The position numbers and the translations under genes were made by a program. Positions 22,951 to 36,599 of a stretch of DNA of 64,000 nt are shown piece by piece. Origin of the DNA: Voacanga thouarsii. Its lineage: Eukaryota; Streptophyta; Magnoliopsida; Gentianales; Apocynaceae. The DNA lies in NCBI GenBank assembly GCA_026120185.1, contig JANUWF010002061.1:2356001-2420000 (forward strand), in the 5' to 3' direction. Every line of letters begins with the position of its first letter. Position 1 is the stretch's first letter. The notes beneath the pieces are model-generated. The model ran no database searches and was not told where the DNA came from. It saw only the letters and a program-made list of their open reading frames with translations.

Positions 22951-23532
22951 CAAGTGGCCAGTATTTCTCTGTGATAAGTGAAATATCGAGTGTGTCCATG
23001 ACCATAACCACGGCTACTACCACAACTACGACTATAACGCTGGCTTCTACTAGAGCCAACAGCATTCACTTTTAGGAGTACTGTTGAGCCAGTTGGTCTG
23101 GCTTCATGATTTCTCAATAATAACTCATTATTTTTCTTTGCAAGGAGGAGGGTAGTAATTAAATTTGTGTATACCTTTTTTCTCGATATTGTTGCTGCAG
23201 GACAATATTCGAAGCATGAAAGGTGGAGAAGGTCTTCTCCAATATATCTTCATCAATAACTTTTTTTTTTTCCGCATAATTTTAATTGAGATGTAATTTT
23301 ATACATCGCGGAGTTATATTCATTCACGGTTTTTAAAATCTTGTAACTTCAGGTGCAATCATTTATACCGTGCAGTTGTTAGTACGGCCATCTTCAGGTG
23401 GTCAAATCTTTCTTTTTATCCACATAACATATGGATCTCTTTTTTTTAGCATTTAGATGCATTTTTGTGTGACATATAATTTTTTCCAAAAATATCAAGG
23501 GTTACAAATTCGAGTTTAGCGAGGTTAGCCAT
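22951..23532 (-). pseudogene. Copia gag remnant, element A
   Basis: On the minus strand, ATG at 23532 opens MANLAKLEFVTLDIFGKNYM, the usual copia gag start. The region aligns with element B gag (42187-42912) but lacks about 140 bp of the middle. It ends before the zinc knuckle. Frames are broken. Confidence 0.75.
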
Positions 23533-23596
23533 AGAGATCAATAAATGCGTACCTGTCTTCTGGCTTTGATAACGGTAAAGACTCGTGCTGATAACG

Positions 23597-23962
23597 TGTT
23601 ATAAAATTTGGGTAGTGTTAGAATAAAATCTACACACTACACAGTAATAAAACTCTAACTATTTTTTGCACAAGAATTTCTCTCTTTCTTTTGTCTCACA
23701 ATTTTCTCTAATCTTTTTTTCACTAATCTTTCTTTCACAAAATAATGGTGTCTTACAAGCTTAGAGAATATCTCTATTTATAAAGCTCTAATTAGTGGAT
23801 TACATCATGGCATACATCATCTTCCACTAATCTTAATTAGTGGTGTATCCACTAAATGGTGGACATCCATAAAAATCTTCTTTAATTATTCACATAAATC
23901 CATAATTAGTGGAGCCTCCACTAATTAATAGAATTTCCAATAATTTTAAGATATTCATAACA
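23597..23962 (-). repeat. 5' LTR of copia element A
   Basis: 366 bp with TGTTAT...ATAACA ends. It is followed on the minus strand by CGTTATCAGCACGAG, the candidate primer-binding site (it lacks the canonical TGG start). The LTR holds a TATAAATAGAG-like core and repeated CCACTAATTA motifs. Confidence 0.85.
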
Positions 23963-24116
23963 AATTCTTAATTTTTTGGAGAGTTAATTAATTAAAATTT
24001 ATTTAAATTGATTTAACTCCACGAGTTTTACAGCAGATTTTACTGTGAATTTTTCCGATTTCGAAGAAACTAGACTTGAAATTATATTTTTTATTAAAGA
24101 AAATCTATAGAAAATA

Positions 24117-25511
24117 CTCCATCCGTTCTAACTAAATTGATCTATTTATTATTTTAAATTATTTCAAAAAATTTAAAACTTTCCTTAAAAAGAAAGTTCC
24201 TAATATATTATATTCATTCCGTTTCAAAATATTTATTTATGAATTTTTTTTGTTTTGTTTTAAAATACTTATTTATATACATATTTTTAAAATTAAGGAT
24301 TAATTTTTTCCTATTTTACTCTCATTTATTTTAAATCAACGACACAATTTTTCACAACTTTTCTTTTTTTTACTTCTTGAGAATTTTCACCAACCAATAA
24401 CTATTATATTTTTAATATGGGTAGAATATAAATTTTATCTAAATTGTAATATTGTTTTCAACACCCTTAATATGTGTGTGCGAAAGGCTTCATGAACAAG
24501 TATTTTAGAAGGGAGGGAGTACATTATAAAATAATCAATATACTCCGCATATATTACTTTTATATATTTAAAATTGATATAAAGTATTGTGAGATCTACA
24601 TATTTTTTACTTTTATGCCTCATTCTGTCCTAAAAAGAATGCCAATCTAGTAAATGATACACAAATTAAAAATTTATTAAAATTTATATAATTATAATAA
24701 AAAATGACTATTACATCCCTAAATAAAAGTAAATTTTCATTAATTAGATTAGAAATATACATATATTTAATGAGTCAAATATTTATTGAGTAGTTAAAAG
24801 AGGGGTAAATTAGTAATATACGTAATAAATGCATTTCTAATTTGTAAAATTGACAAGTATTTTGATACAATAAAAATAAAAAAATTTGACATTCTTTTTA
24901 AGATGGAGGAAGTATATTATATTATACCATACTATTCTCTCCATCTTAAAAATCATGCTAAAAATTTTTATTTTATTATATCAAAATACTTGTCAATCTC
25001 ACAAATCAAGAATAAATTTATTACTCATATTCTTAATTTACACTTCATTCAATCAAAAACATGTACATTATCAATAAATCATTAATGAATGTATAGAGGA
25101 GAATAATTAATGAATTTTTACTTTTATTCAAGAATATAATACTTTCTCCATCCCATAATATAAGTTATTAAAAACTATTTTTGTTGTTTCAAATTATAAG
25201 TCGTTGAGAATTTTTCTAGGAGATTTTAAAGCTATTTTTATATTTTTGTCCTTATTTATTGTTTTCTTTTCCTCTCTTTCTCTTTACTCACTTCTCTTGT
25301 TTCTAAGGCATTTAAATAGGAGTGTGTTTAGGAAGAAAAAATATAAAGTCATATTTTTTTTTAGAATCTTAATATGTGTGAAATTAAGTCAAACGACTTA
25401 TATTATGAAACGGAAGGAGTAGTCATTTTTTACTATAATTATACAAATTTCAGTAATTTTTTAATCTCCGTGTCATATTCTAAATTGACATAATTTTTAA
25501 GACGGATGGAG
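24117..25511. mobile_element. Cluster of Stowaway-like MITEs, partly nested
   Basis: At least four TA-flanked inverted-repeat elements are packed here. 24213-24519: TTTCAAAATATTTATT-type ends, same family as the intronic copy at 53534-53801. 24616-24912: ends containing TAAAAAGAATG. 25142-25419: ends containing CATAATATAAGT and the matching ACTTATATTATG, lying inside a larger element at 24932-25511 whose ends contain CTCCATC...TTAAAAAT. A further left end, CTCCATCCGTTC, lies at 24117 without a clear partner. None has coding capacity. Confidence 0.6.
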
Positions 25512-28500
25512 TATTATTATATTCTACTCCCTCCATCCTCTTTTATTTGTTAATTTTAACTAATATTTTTATCTCAATTGATCTGTCTCATTAATAAATC
25601 AAGACGATATTAGTTATTATTTTTTTATAAATATTCATCTTTAATATAATAAGTATTGTGCACTTGTAGTGAAAAATAAAAATAAATTAAATATACTTAC
25701 TATACGTAAAATTTTAAAATTTAATTAATCCTTAATAAAGAGAGATTTTTTGAGGGTAAAACAAAAAAATGTTAATTAATTAATCGAAAAATTTTATTTT
25801 TATTAAAACTTGTAAATCGATTAAAATGAACGAATGAGAATAGACGAAAAAAATAACTTTTATTTTTACATAAAATATCCATCAACCATTTTTAATTTAG
25901 TTAGAACCCAAAGAATATAATTTGAGAAGAAGCTTTCTTTTATTTCACGTCTCTGTTGAAAACCGATCAAATTTCTCCTATGAGTGCCTGAAATCTGATG
26001 TGAAATTTTCGCAACCATTTCCTTTAGCCTTTTCTTCCTTAGCTGGTTCGCCCGGTGCAAATACGGGGCGGGGGATTGCTTTTACTGTGACAGACACAGT
26101 GGATAATCTCTCTTAACTTATATCAAAATGCAGATGCTCTGAATATGCTCTGTTCTCTAGTACCGCATAAAGCTGCTGCTGTGCATAGATAGCGTTGATG
26201 GTTATGGTGAATTCTAGCAGGGACTCCACAGGTAGGGACATCTCCCATCATGAATATGCATAGCACTTCAGAAATATATGCATCTTCAAAGTAGAAAAAC
26301 AAAAACTTTTCAAGGACTAGGATGATTTGATCGAAGAAAGATACGGGGGATATCTGTCTGTTAAAGACTCAGTCGGAATCTCGTGGCTTGGGAAGAGCTT
26401 TCAGAATAATTTCAAGAGAAAAAGTTAAAGACTCTTTTTTAAAGTGCTAAGAGATTGGCTATTGGCAAATAACCTTTTACGAGCAGTGACAAATGCTGCA
26501 ATTATGATCATCAAGTGGCGCATTATCATTTAGCCATGAGGAGGAATGGTTGGTTTAGTTTCTACGTTATTCGGGGACTGAGTCTTCACCTCCTTGCTGT
26601 ATGCAAGTCTATGTTAATTTATTGGGCAGTTGCAGAAAAATGAGTTCAAAGGAAGAGGAAGACATGGACTTTGGTAGGACCTTCCCAAAGGTAAGATTGT
26701 GTATTTCTTTCTTAGCTATTACTTTTAAGTTAAGAAAAGAACTTTGTGGGGAGGGATTGTTTAGGTCTTCTTGGTTGAGGCCGAAGGGAGAGGGACCGTT
26801 GTTGTCAAGCCATCTTGACAAGCAATGCTTTGCCCACTCTAACACTCTGTTAGAGCTATGGATAGCATTTCTCCAGAGTCTGGTATAATTGTTCAGTGCC
26901 ATGTATTAACAGGACAAACATTTAGCAAATTGAAGCAGCTTCTATTTTGCAATTATTGGTAAGGAATTTATATTGGAATATAAGCCGAAACAACTAAGAA
27001 ATATCAAGAGAAAGTAATGATTGAAAGATAATTGGTATTAATATGACAAATTTAAAATATAAGTAGATAAAATTTAATTTGAGATAAATTTTGTCAAATT
27101 TTATTAAATATATAGATTGGATAAGATTTAAAGAGAGAATATAATGTCTTATGAGTAAATAATAATTATTAAAAAAATAAAAAATAATATATTTAAATTA
27201 AAATAAAAAATAAAATTTTAAATTTTAATAAATATTACGATTTAATTATTTTATTAAGAGAATTATATCGTGTGTACAAAACCTACTCACATGGTGCCAA
27301 ATGTATAATCATTATGAGGTAATAAAAGGTTCAGCACTTGGCTCAATCAGCCAAAGTTATGGCCCTCCAACTCCAAGTGATGGTCTTTAAAAGAATATTA
27401 GAGTCTAGAAAGCAAAGTCCGTTTTGAAGTGTTCTGATAACCATTCACTTCCTAAGACATCTATTTATTTTCAGTTTTTGAGCCCTTCAATCAGGAAAAA
27501 GCTTTTGGTCTACTCCCATCATTTCAAGTGATTTCTCATTTTTCCTGTTCCAAATTGCTTCATTTTCTTCCATTTGGGACCCAAAAATAGGTCTACTTGT
27601 CTGAAAGCATTTCCAGCTGCCACGAATAAAAACCTCTTTATTTTTTCTTTATGGGAAGTTGCCAAGCTTTTCCCTTTCGTTGCCTCCATGGAAGTACAAA
27701 AGCAGCAAAGGTTGATACTGCACACATTCCTAGCCTCACATATGTTATTGTTAGTACTATCATGAACAGTCTTAACGAGCGAAAAAATCAACAAGAAGGG
27801 AAACGGGGAAAAGGGCATGTATTGTTATACACTGTACACCTAAAATCTTCCGAATAGGAAGAAGGTAAAAAGAAAATCAGCCAAGACGTGGTTGAGTAAG
27901 ATGGGCAATATGAAGAGAATGGTTTAGATGGAAGCAGTGACTAACAGGATTGTAAAACCATTTGGAAGCTACAACATGATATGTAATTTATTTTAATTTC
28001 CATCTACATTTTAGTGGGTTTGATTAGCGTTTGTGCAGAGTTTCACATGGAATTTGAAACAACTTTTGATATGGCTATGGCTGTGGCAATGGCTCTTATC
28101 GTGCTGAATGCCTTTTCTTTCATTTTCATAGCCCACTGATTTACTTGTCCTGAAGCATTTGGATCTTAGGCAATTAGCTCTACTTTCTAACCTCCACACT
28201 AGCACCATACAGTACCTTATCTCCCACCAATGCTAAGTCACCATTTCAACTGCGCAAATTGAACAGGACAATACAACAAGCCAATTCTCTTGCTCATTCC
28301 AGTTAGTTTTCCAAGCAGGAAGAGAAATAAAAATATATATTAAAAGATAATATTATAATTTTTTAAATAATAGAATATAAAATTTTAATTTCTTTTTAAA
28401 AAATTATAAATTCTAAAATTTTTTTGGAATCGGGCATCCTGTCTCTGCCTCGAATTTCCCTTCAAGTCAGGCAGAGCTATCCTCAACCAGATACACTAGC

Positions 28501-29462
28501 AACCACTGAGATTCCAGTTCCCAAAAGCTAAATGACAAATTTATACGCATTAACCCTTGGGAGAATTCTATTATTCCATTTTGATTCGGGACTTTTTCCA
28601 TGTTATGCATTTGGCTGCTTAACTTTCAAAACCGGTATTAGTCAAAGACGGTTAAATAGTATTGCCAACTCCAGCTTTACAGCTCATTAACACACAGATC
28701 AACATTGGAGGTAGACGCAGGGGCGATCAACTCTTACATAAATGTTAAGAAAAGAGGTTAAACTGAGCAAGTCTCCAATTTTGAAGGAAGACGAACGTTT
28801 GAGACGGTTGGTTTGCTGGCAAGGATTCCCACCAAAGAGTGGAGATTTCGCACTTAACTGCCAATTGGCATCTACACCACATTTCATATGTTTGAATCCC
28901 TATCTTATGCTATACACAAAAGAAGTGCTTCACCATTCTCCCCTGCGAGCGAGCGCATAGGGCAAAGAAATTTATTCACCACATATTGCCACCAAAGAAT
29001 TACCACACAAAGTAAAAGTTAAAGAGAAAGGGAAACAGGCAACTAGCTTATGAGAATCAAAACTATACATAATCGTGTCATTTAAGTGAGCTATTGACAT
29101 GACGTCATTAAACTAGTATAATATGATCATAACAGGATAACCATGAACTAATCTACTCTGATTCTGGTCATTGGGGAAAGATTTCGAAAGTGGCGGGTGA
29201 CGTGTATGTCGAAAATAAGCTATCTATGAAGAGAATGAGAAGAGAAAATGGCGACCCGCGATAAATATAGGGAATGCCTGGCCATGCCCAGTGGGAAAAA
29301 AGAGCTATATTACAACAAACACCTCATATTATACTGCTAACACCTATTTGATATTTGAACTTTTAACAATTCAGACAGGCCAGACTAGCAACTGATAGAT
29401 TATGGACTCTGGCTTTTCTTTATGATTGATGTTCTCCTCTACTGCACTGGTCTTTTACGGAG
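25512..29462. other. Intergenic between copia A and PRR5, no gene recognised
   Basis: Mixed composition. Open frames of 60-99 codons (for example near 25922-26116, 26601-26902, 27519-27857 and 28742-28960) overlap on both strands and show no domain I recognise. The part from 29290 is the 3' flank of PRR5. A diverged or partial gene at 26590-26900 cannot be excluded. Confidence 0.35.
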
Positions 29463-32400
29463 TTAACCTGCTGATGAGTTACCAGGTGGAGATTCATTCT
29501 GCACCTGGCGAACAAATTGTCCTTTGACTCTTGGTCGCTTCTCAGCAAGTTTTTTCCTACTTTCATACCGCACCTGTGAGAAAATTCAGCAAATCATTAA
29601 CAATGGAAGCAAGATGGAAATCTTAATGGAAAAAGGGGATAACAAAAAGTAGCAATGTCTAAAGAGCGAAGAGAGGAGGCTCTTTTTTTTTTCATCGTTG
29701 CTATGCTAGAGATCATCGATGAGCAAGTTGCATTATTACATAGATTTGGTCATAGTACCCCTATACGGGAGAAACAATCCATGAAAAGTATTTCTATATT
29801 TGTGACTAGATGTAAGTCAGATAACATAAGTGATCCCTACAGGAAATTAACTATGGAACATATGTATCATGCGCCAAGCCTCAAATATTTGTCTTATGAT
29901 CATAATTAGTACTAAAGTGAGGAAGGAAGTGGCCAAATGGATTGTCCAGTTTCATGGTTTACCACAACAAATATCCAAAAGCACACTCATCTGATTTACG
30001 AGTTTATGCACCAGAATAGTATTCAAGAAGAAGATTCATTTGGGTAAAACCGTAAAAGGAACCAAGTAACCATCCACATGAAACCACACTATAAACTTTA
30101 GCTCCACGATTTCCAATGATATGGTGCATAGAATGTCATAATGATATGACACTAGTGAGAAATGTTGAAATTGGTTTCTTTTCAAGATTCAAGATAACCT
30201 ATAGACTGTTTGCTCATGCCAAATTTATGCAAGGTGATTTATCATCAGTGATTAACTGTAATGAATTTAGTGGACGCACCTTCTTCTCAAAGCATCTTTC
30301 TTTCCTTTTTAAGCGGAACTTCGTAAGAGCCGCTTCCCTTTGCACAGCCCGAAGAGAGTTTCCATCATGAATTCGAAAAGTTTCTTCATTACCACATTCC
30401 GCGGACATATATGGAACTGCATCTATTCTGCCATTGCTTCCACAGCCCAGGCTGTGAAGATGAGTTAAAGTACCATTGCAGAAACTGCTATTTGCACTGT
30501 GATCAGTTGCAGAAGAAAGATGACCGGGCTCCTCAGCTGATTCAAACTTATGGCCCTCCTTGTTCTCACTGTTATCAGTAGCATCATTGGTGTTTTGATT
30601 AGTTAAGCCACGGAACTGCTGAGAATCTACCGTTTGATGATTCAGTGAATGAAATGAATTCACTTGGAAGGAAGCCTCCTGATGGCTAACTGAACCTGGA
30701 CTCTGCATCGGTGACGGGCTCGACTGTGCACAAAATACTGGAGATATCATAGAACCATAGCCATTGCTCGCGTTTTGGAATCTTATACCTCTTATTGGAA
30801 TAGGGGCAGGTAACAGTCTCTGTTGAGGGCTGGGAAATTGAATTTCAGTTTCTCCAGGTAGGCCAGCAGTGAAATGGATGTGATTTGGAGAATTGATTGT
30901 CGCCTCGCGAGCCTCCAAAGTATAATTAACAGTGTGATTGGATAATTGTTTATCATAATCGGTTCTCTGGTCGTTCTGTTGGTGACAAGTGCTAGGCGAT
31001 GTTGAATGGCGAGGCTGCCCTGTCTTGTTGACATAGCTGCACAACAATTTTTGCATCAATCAGATACAGGGAATTCAATACAGAGCATGTAACTTCAAAT
31101 CTTTTAAAAAACATATATATATGGAGTACCCATATTGCCAATAAAATTTAATAAAATAACAATTGAATTTGGTGAATGATAAAGTATGCCAGCAAAGATT
31201 TCCAGAGCGGGACCACATCAAATGCGAACGACATAAAAGAATTATAAGTACAATGTTAATTAACCAACTAGATCAGTTCTCAGAAAGATCTTGAAGCAAG
31301 AGTTCCATGCATGGAATGGCATACACTAGCCTCGATCTATGTTCATGGCACATTAACATACGTCTGATACCAAATAATTTTTTTATTCTCAATCTTTATC
31401 TTTTGGGAAAATTCATTGATATACAAGGGTGATTGCCGATTAATTAACTATTATTGATACACTTAGTTTCAAGAACATTCCTTATGCAAACATCAGTAAC
31501 AAGAAGTTGTTAGACTTAATCGAAATGCTGTAGTTTTACGGAAGTCGAAGGAAGATGAGAAGGAAGGAGAAAAAGTGAAACAAAGCACCCTTTTCCTGGG
31601 CTATAACTGAAGTGAAAAGAGTAAAACAATAAAACCCACAATCACACCTTTGTGTGGGAAGGAGCTTTTTGTTTCAGGCTTCACTTCCTGATTTTTAGAA
31701 AAAGGAAAAAATTTACCTCCACAAGTATACTTGTACATTTTTGCTCTAGAAAATAGAAAATGTAAAACTCAATACACCCTCCAACACTAATTTTTCAAAA
31801 TTAAGAAAAAATACATCTAGTTGAACCCCTGAAGAACTACCACATCCAGTTTCATGATTAATTGACATTTTTGGGCTTTTTCCACTTTGGTTACCTCAGT
31901 TTTGGTTATTGTTTTTAAGAGTATAGTAATAAAGACTAAGTACAAAAACTGAACAAAATTTGACCAGCATGTTTTGAAAAAGATTTATACTCCTAACCAG
32001 AATGAGATATCAATCATCCGACAATTTTTTCTTTCCCTTTTTAAGAAAAAGGACTAACCCAGACTACCACAAAGTTATTAATTGAATTGTGAATTTTTGT
32101 CCCAGAAATGCATAACTTAAAGCATAAAGACAACACCTTTAATTGGTGTTGCCTAATACTAGAGGTTTCTTCATGCAAGGAACAAAAATCTACCTTGCAT
32201 CTCATTATAACCTTATTATGATGTGCACACATTTTCCCTCACAGCAAAAATATTAAATTTATCAATTTGATATAAGATAAAATGATACTTCCAAGTTGAG
32301 CTTCATTCACGGATAGAAGCAGAAGGAGCTTCGTTTCAAATTTGAAAAACTCAACAAGTTTGAGTTCATTACTTCTTGTCAAATGAATGTCCAAAAAAAT

Positions 32401-35400
32401 TAGAGTTACACAAGAATCAATGAAGGACCAGGATGTAGAAACTAACCGTGAAAAGGCTGATGCATCAGAGTGGTTTAGCTTATGCCTATCGTCTGTAACT
32501 TGATTGACCGAGCCGCTGGGCTGAGATCTTCTCAAGGAAAGATCCAACAATGGTAATGACTCAACCTTGTTTATTCCCGTATTTAAACCACTAGTTTTGT
32601 TCGAACCCTTGAGATAGTTATCAAAAGCTCCAATTAAATCAATTGCTTCTCTAGAAGAGTTCACAAGAACACCATTGCTTTCACAAGCTTGACCAATGGC
32701 ATGAAATTGTTTGAAATGATCATCTGACGTTAAGTCTTCACCACAAGTCATCCTATTAGCATCAATTCCAGTGGCAGATCCTGTGTTTCAAATGACATAG
32801 AATAAAAAATCATTTACGTGCCTGCTAATAGAGAGTAATTAATACCCTGAAAGGAGGAATTACAAAAAAAAAAAAAAAAAAAATTACCATCATCCTCATT
32901 GTTGTATTCTTGCACTTTCTCGTTCATACCGTGATAATCTTCATGTTTCTGTGCATCAATGCCGCCTGAAACTGGCTTGTTCGATTTCTGGTATGAGAGG
33001 TCCTGCTGGCATTCTATTTCCCCTGTTTCAGCATCCAAATCTGGCTTTGTACAAGAGCTCTGCACAATCAAAGGAAATAGGACAACCTTGAGTGAGATTT
33101 CAAAAGATACCAAGTTTCATTGCCAGAATACTTGTTAGTACTCATTTGTTGTGTTACAATTTGTGGCTATCATTTCTTAAAAGATATTTATAGAAATTTC
33201 ACACAAAATTCAAAGTACATCTGAAGGACTTAGCTAAGCTACATACAAATAATATGTTTTCTTCTATTATTCTCCACAATTCAGTGTCTATTAAAAAGTA
33301 ATTCAACCTTCCTATTAGTGTCCAACACCTATTGCAGGTGACTCCATGTTTAGGGAATACTTGAAGAACGCCCTATACTTCAGAATCAAATATTTTTCAG
33401 TCCACCAGAATTGCAAAGAGTCACCATTTGTTCACCTCTTTCAAGTATCTTGCGGTTCACTACATGCCTTCAAACCAAGAAAGGCCAATGATACTAACAC
33501 GTAGCACAAACACATTTCCTTAAAGATGCCTTTTAACTCGAGTATAAGCAATTCACCTTCAAGTGTAAAAGGAGTTTCTTCAAGAGCAAAAACTATTACC
33601 TGAGCATCCGTTCCTTTCTCAATACATTCCCGATTTCTCTGAATGCAGGCCATGTAATCGCTTGAATAATTACTAATGGCATTATTTTCAGCTGTGGCTT
33701 CATCTTTCTGTTGTGCAACACTCTCATGTGGGGGCCCCGGTCCAACATTGCTTGACTGATGGGACAACACGAAATTCAATAGGATGACATAGAGATTGTT
33801 ATTTCTGAGTTGCTAAGAACATTAAAAAGGAATAATGTTGGAAAAGAGTGACAATTGCACTTACTGCTTGTCTCCTCCAGACATGCTGCCACAAATTCCT
33901 TAGCTCATTTTTTCGAACAGGTTTGACAAGAAAGTCAGCAGCCCCTCTCAGCATGCATTTATACACAGTACTCACTGAATCCTGTGAAGACATCACTGCA
34001 TGAAAAGGCAATAAAAAGTCAACTTGTGTACATCAATAACTTGATATAAATTAAGAAATATGGCACGTAGCTGCAAGGATTGTATCATACTTATTACAGG
34101 GATATTTTTGCAAATATCATGCTCCATTATTAAGGTGAGAAGAGCAAATCCAGAAATTGCTGGAAGGTCAACTTCAGTCAATATGAGATCTATGTTATGG
34201 GATCTTCCTTTCAGCACCTCCCACGCCTTCAAGCCATCGGGAACTGCAGCAACTGATCAAGTACAAAATGATTTACAATTCAGTATGGAGTTATCTTTGA
34301 TAAATAAATTTGTTCAAAATCACTCCCCTAATCTCCAGCAGCGAAAAACATGATAGCCTGGACATGTTTGACTCCCCTAATGATGTGTAGCGTTATGCTC
34401 TTGCAAATCAAGTTTCAAAATGCCCTCCTACTAAGTTTTAGTCTGGAAGAGTCTTGGGAAAATGAAATGACAAAGAGTTACAGCTGCTTCAATTGAAACA
34501 TGCTTTATTTAGATTTCAGACCTGAGGGACTAAAAGCAAACTCTGAATTTTTAAGACCACTCAGGTTGTGACATCATACAGAAAGGTAATATGATGACTT
34601 CTGCACAGATATAAATGTTTTGGGAGGATTTCAGATAGTGAAGCGACTTGAAGCATTGGTGAATGCTCAGAAATTTAAAACTTCTCCTGGAAAATTAGTG
34701 GCTTTCTTGAGCACGAATAAGAGGTTCAAATAGAGGACAATTAGGACAAGTAGAATATAATTGTTCATATTATAGGACCATTAAGAGAGAAGAGATATAC
34801 AACAAACGTTTGCCTGGCAGCATTTGCTACTCCAGTGCGGAGAATTAAACTAGTTTTGAAATATCCAACTTCATTCGTTTCAAAGTAATGAATGTTCACA
34901 AGTAACAGAACCCTAAAGAAGATCTCGAATTCATACCCCTCCTTTCTACACTCAGTATCATTAGCAACATTGATGATAGCATTCTAGCATTCCAAAGCAA
35001 TCAATTTTGATGCACACAGCTTTTAATACTTGATTTTTATAACCACATAACAGAAAATCTCTAGTAAAAGACATGTGCAGCACATATTACCCGAAGGTAT
35101 GGTTTCAAAGGCATATTAATTAAACTTAGAATATCATTATAGTCACTACTGCTCTCCTACAGAAAAATAAGCACATTTAGAATGAAATTAAATGAAATAT
35201 TCCTATTAATTCAACTTCCGGACCAGCAGTTCCCAACTTGAGCATTTTGTAATCCTTGTTTACATGTCTAGATGAACCAACCGACGGAAACAAAGCTAGC
35301 AAAGAGCAGCAATCATGACACGCAGTATTCTCACACGGCTAAGCGACTATTTGGAGCACAGAAATTAAACAATTAAGCAGCGCCAACCTCTGTAACTGCA

Positions 35401-35670
35401 TTTCCTTAGAAGAGCAGCAATAATCTGCCTAGTAGAATCATCCGCTTCGACAAGCAACACTCGCAGCGCCATTTTCGGTAGAAACCTCTCCCACCTCACA
35501 AGAGACGAACAATTACCATCCGCGGCAGAAGCCGAATCATCATTCTTCTTCTTCCTCTTCTCCGTTCTCGTCACAAATGTCGCCTGTATTTCCACCACCT
35601 CCGTTTCCTCCCCTTCTAACTCCATTCTCATTCCATTCCCATCCTCACTGCTCACCACAACTTCACCCAT
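29463..35670 (-). CDS. PRR5: Pseudo-response regulator of the PRR5/PRR9 type (circadian clock)
   Basis: Eight exons on the minus strand, all with GT-AG borders and continuous phase: 35670-35388, 34252-34091, 33995-33865, 33755-33600, 33059-32888, 32780-32447, 31036-30280, 29573-29463. The CDS is 2106 bp, 701 aa. Residues 68-185 form a pseudo-receiver domain: D77-D78 ([11 protein letters not shown]), E121 in LTEVDLP where true receivers have the phosphorylated Asp, and K173 in [11 protein letters not shown] repressor EAR motif LDLSL lies at 380-384; in PRR proteins this recruits TOPLESS. The C terminus (about 646-688) is a CCT domain, [20 protein letters not shown], for DNA binding. PRR5/7/9 repress CCA1/LHY in the nucleus. 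[20 protein letters not shown] and VWRRQA place it with PRR5/PRR9, not PRR7 or TOC1. The promoter has four evening elements. Confidence 0.92.
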
Positions 35671-36003
35671 TCTTCACAAGTAGCGATGAAGAAGGAGCAT
35701 CAATAAGAAAGAACAATCTCGGCAAGCAACCAACAAGAAGCAGAGCTTTGTCCTCAGCAGTAGCTTAGTGGTAATTGTTGAAGCAAAAGTCGCATACTGA
35801 ATGTGCTCTTGCTGTCTCGTCCTCCTTTTGCCAAAATTTCAACCCAAAAATATCTCAACTCAGAAAATCTATCGTAAACAAATCCAATGGTCAGTAACGC
35901 CTCTGCATCTTTTAACCGCCTCACATCTAATGGCTCACACAAACCGTAATTATTATTCGGAAACACATTTCAAATACTCTTACAACTAGCGAGAAAAGGA
36001 CAC

Positions 36004-36532
36004 AAAATATCTGGTAGAGTCCAATCACCGAGTCATGTGGCCCGAAATGGCCACGTCGAACCCGCCCCCCGATCAAAAAGTTAAGCGTTATTGGCCTCTC
36101 CTTTCCCACAGCTTCGTCTTGGTGGCGCTATTTTTTAAATGTCCAGGGGGATTCCGGGTGGGTGGGCATCATAATATTATAATACTACTAGTATAGTTTT
36201 TTAGATATTTTGGGTGAGGACACTTATGGGCTGAAACGTGGGCCCGGTTGAGAAGATATTTTGAGGCTCGTGGATAGGACCGCGACACGTGGATCTTTTA
36301 TTGTGCGGTTAATCAAAGTTGTATATCTTTTACTCCGCCCAATGAGAGTACGGAATCAGATGTACACGCTTTGCTATTGGACAGAATCGCACAATTCCAA
36401 ATGAAAGTTCTCCGATCCCGATTTAGTGGTGGTCGTTTGCTAGCACAATTCCTCCTCTTTGGATTAATTTACCAGAGTACCCTTCGTGGTTTCTGACTCC
36501 TCCCGTCCCGTGGCAGAAAATTAAAAATATCT
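36004..36532. promoter_or_regulatory. Four evening elements and a G-box upstream of PRR5
   Basis: AAAATATCT occurs on the plus strand at 36004-36012 and 36524-36532. Its complement AGATATTTT occurs at 36203-36211 and 36254-36262. A G-box CACGTG lies at 36286-36291. They sit 334, 533, 584, 854 and 616 bases upstream of the PRR5 start codon. Evening elements are bound by CCA1/LHY/RVE MYB factors and by activators such as RVE8, and G-boxes by PIF/bZIP factors, so this fits a clock-controlled promoter. Confidence 0.75.
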
Positions 36533-36599
36533 GGTGTTTGAGAGTGGGACCTAATTTCCGCGCCAGCAATTGCTTTTTATTTTATTCTACTAGGATTTA

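Larger units (their letters stand above)
18551..23962 (-). mobile_element. Ty1-copia LTR retrotransposon A carrying an RKD gene
   Basis: Two direct 366-bp LTRs (18551-18916 and 23597-23962) bound the element. Reading on the minus strand: 5' LTR, gag remnant (from about 23532), a 1.8-kb foreign segment with an RWP-RK gene on the opposite strand, linker/RT/RNase H remnants, polypurine tract, 3' LTR. Five-base flanks AATTT and AATTC differ at one position, consistent with an old target-site duplication. The LTRs differ at about 30 of 366 positions by hand count, mostly C/T changes. Protease and integrase are absent. All retroviral frames are broken, so the element is defective. Confidence 0.85.

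Noticed and set aside
29655..29909. 84-codon plus frame
   Set aside because: Lies antisense inside PRR5 intron 7 and shows no domain.
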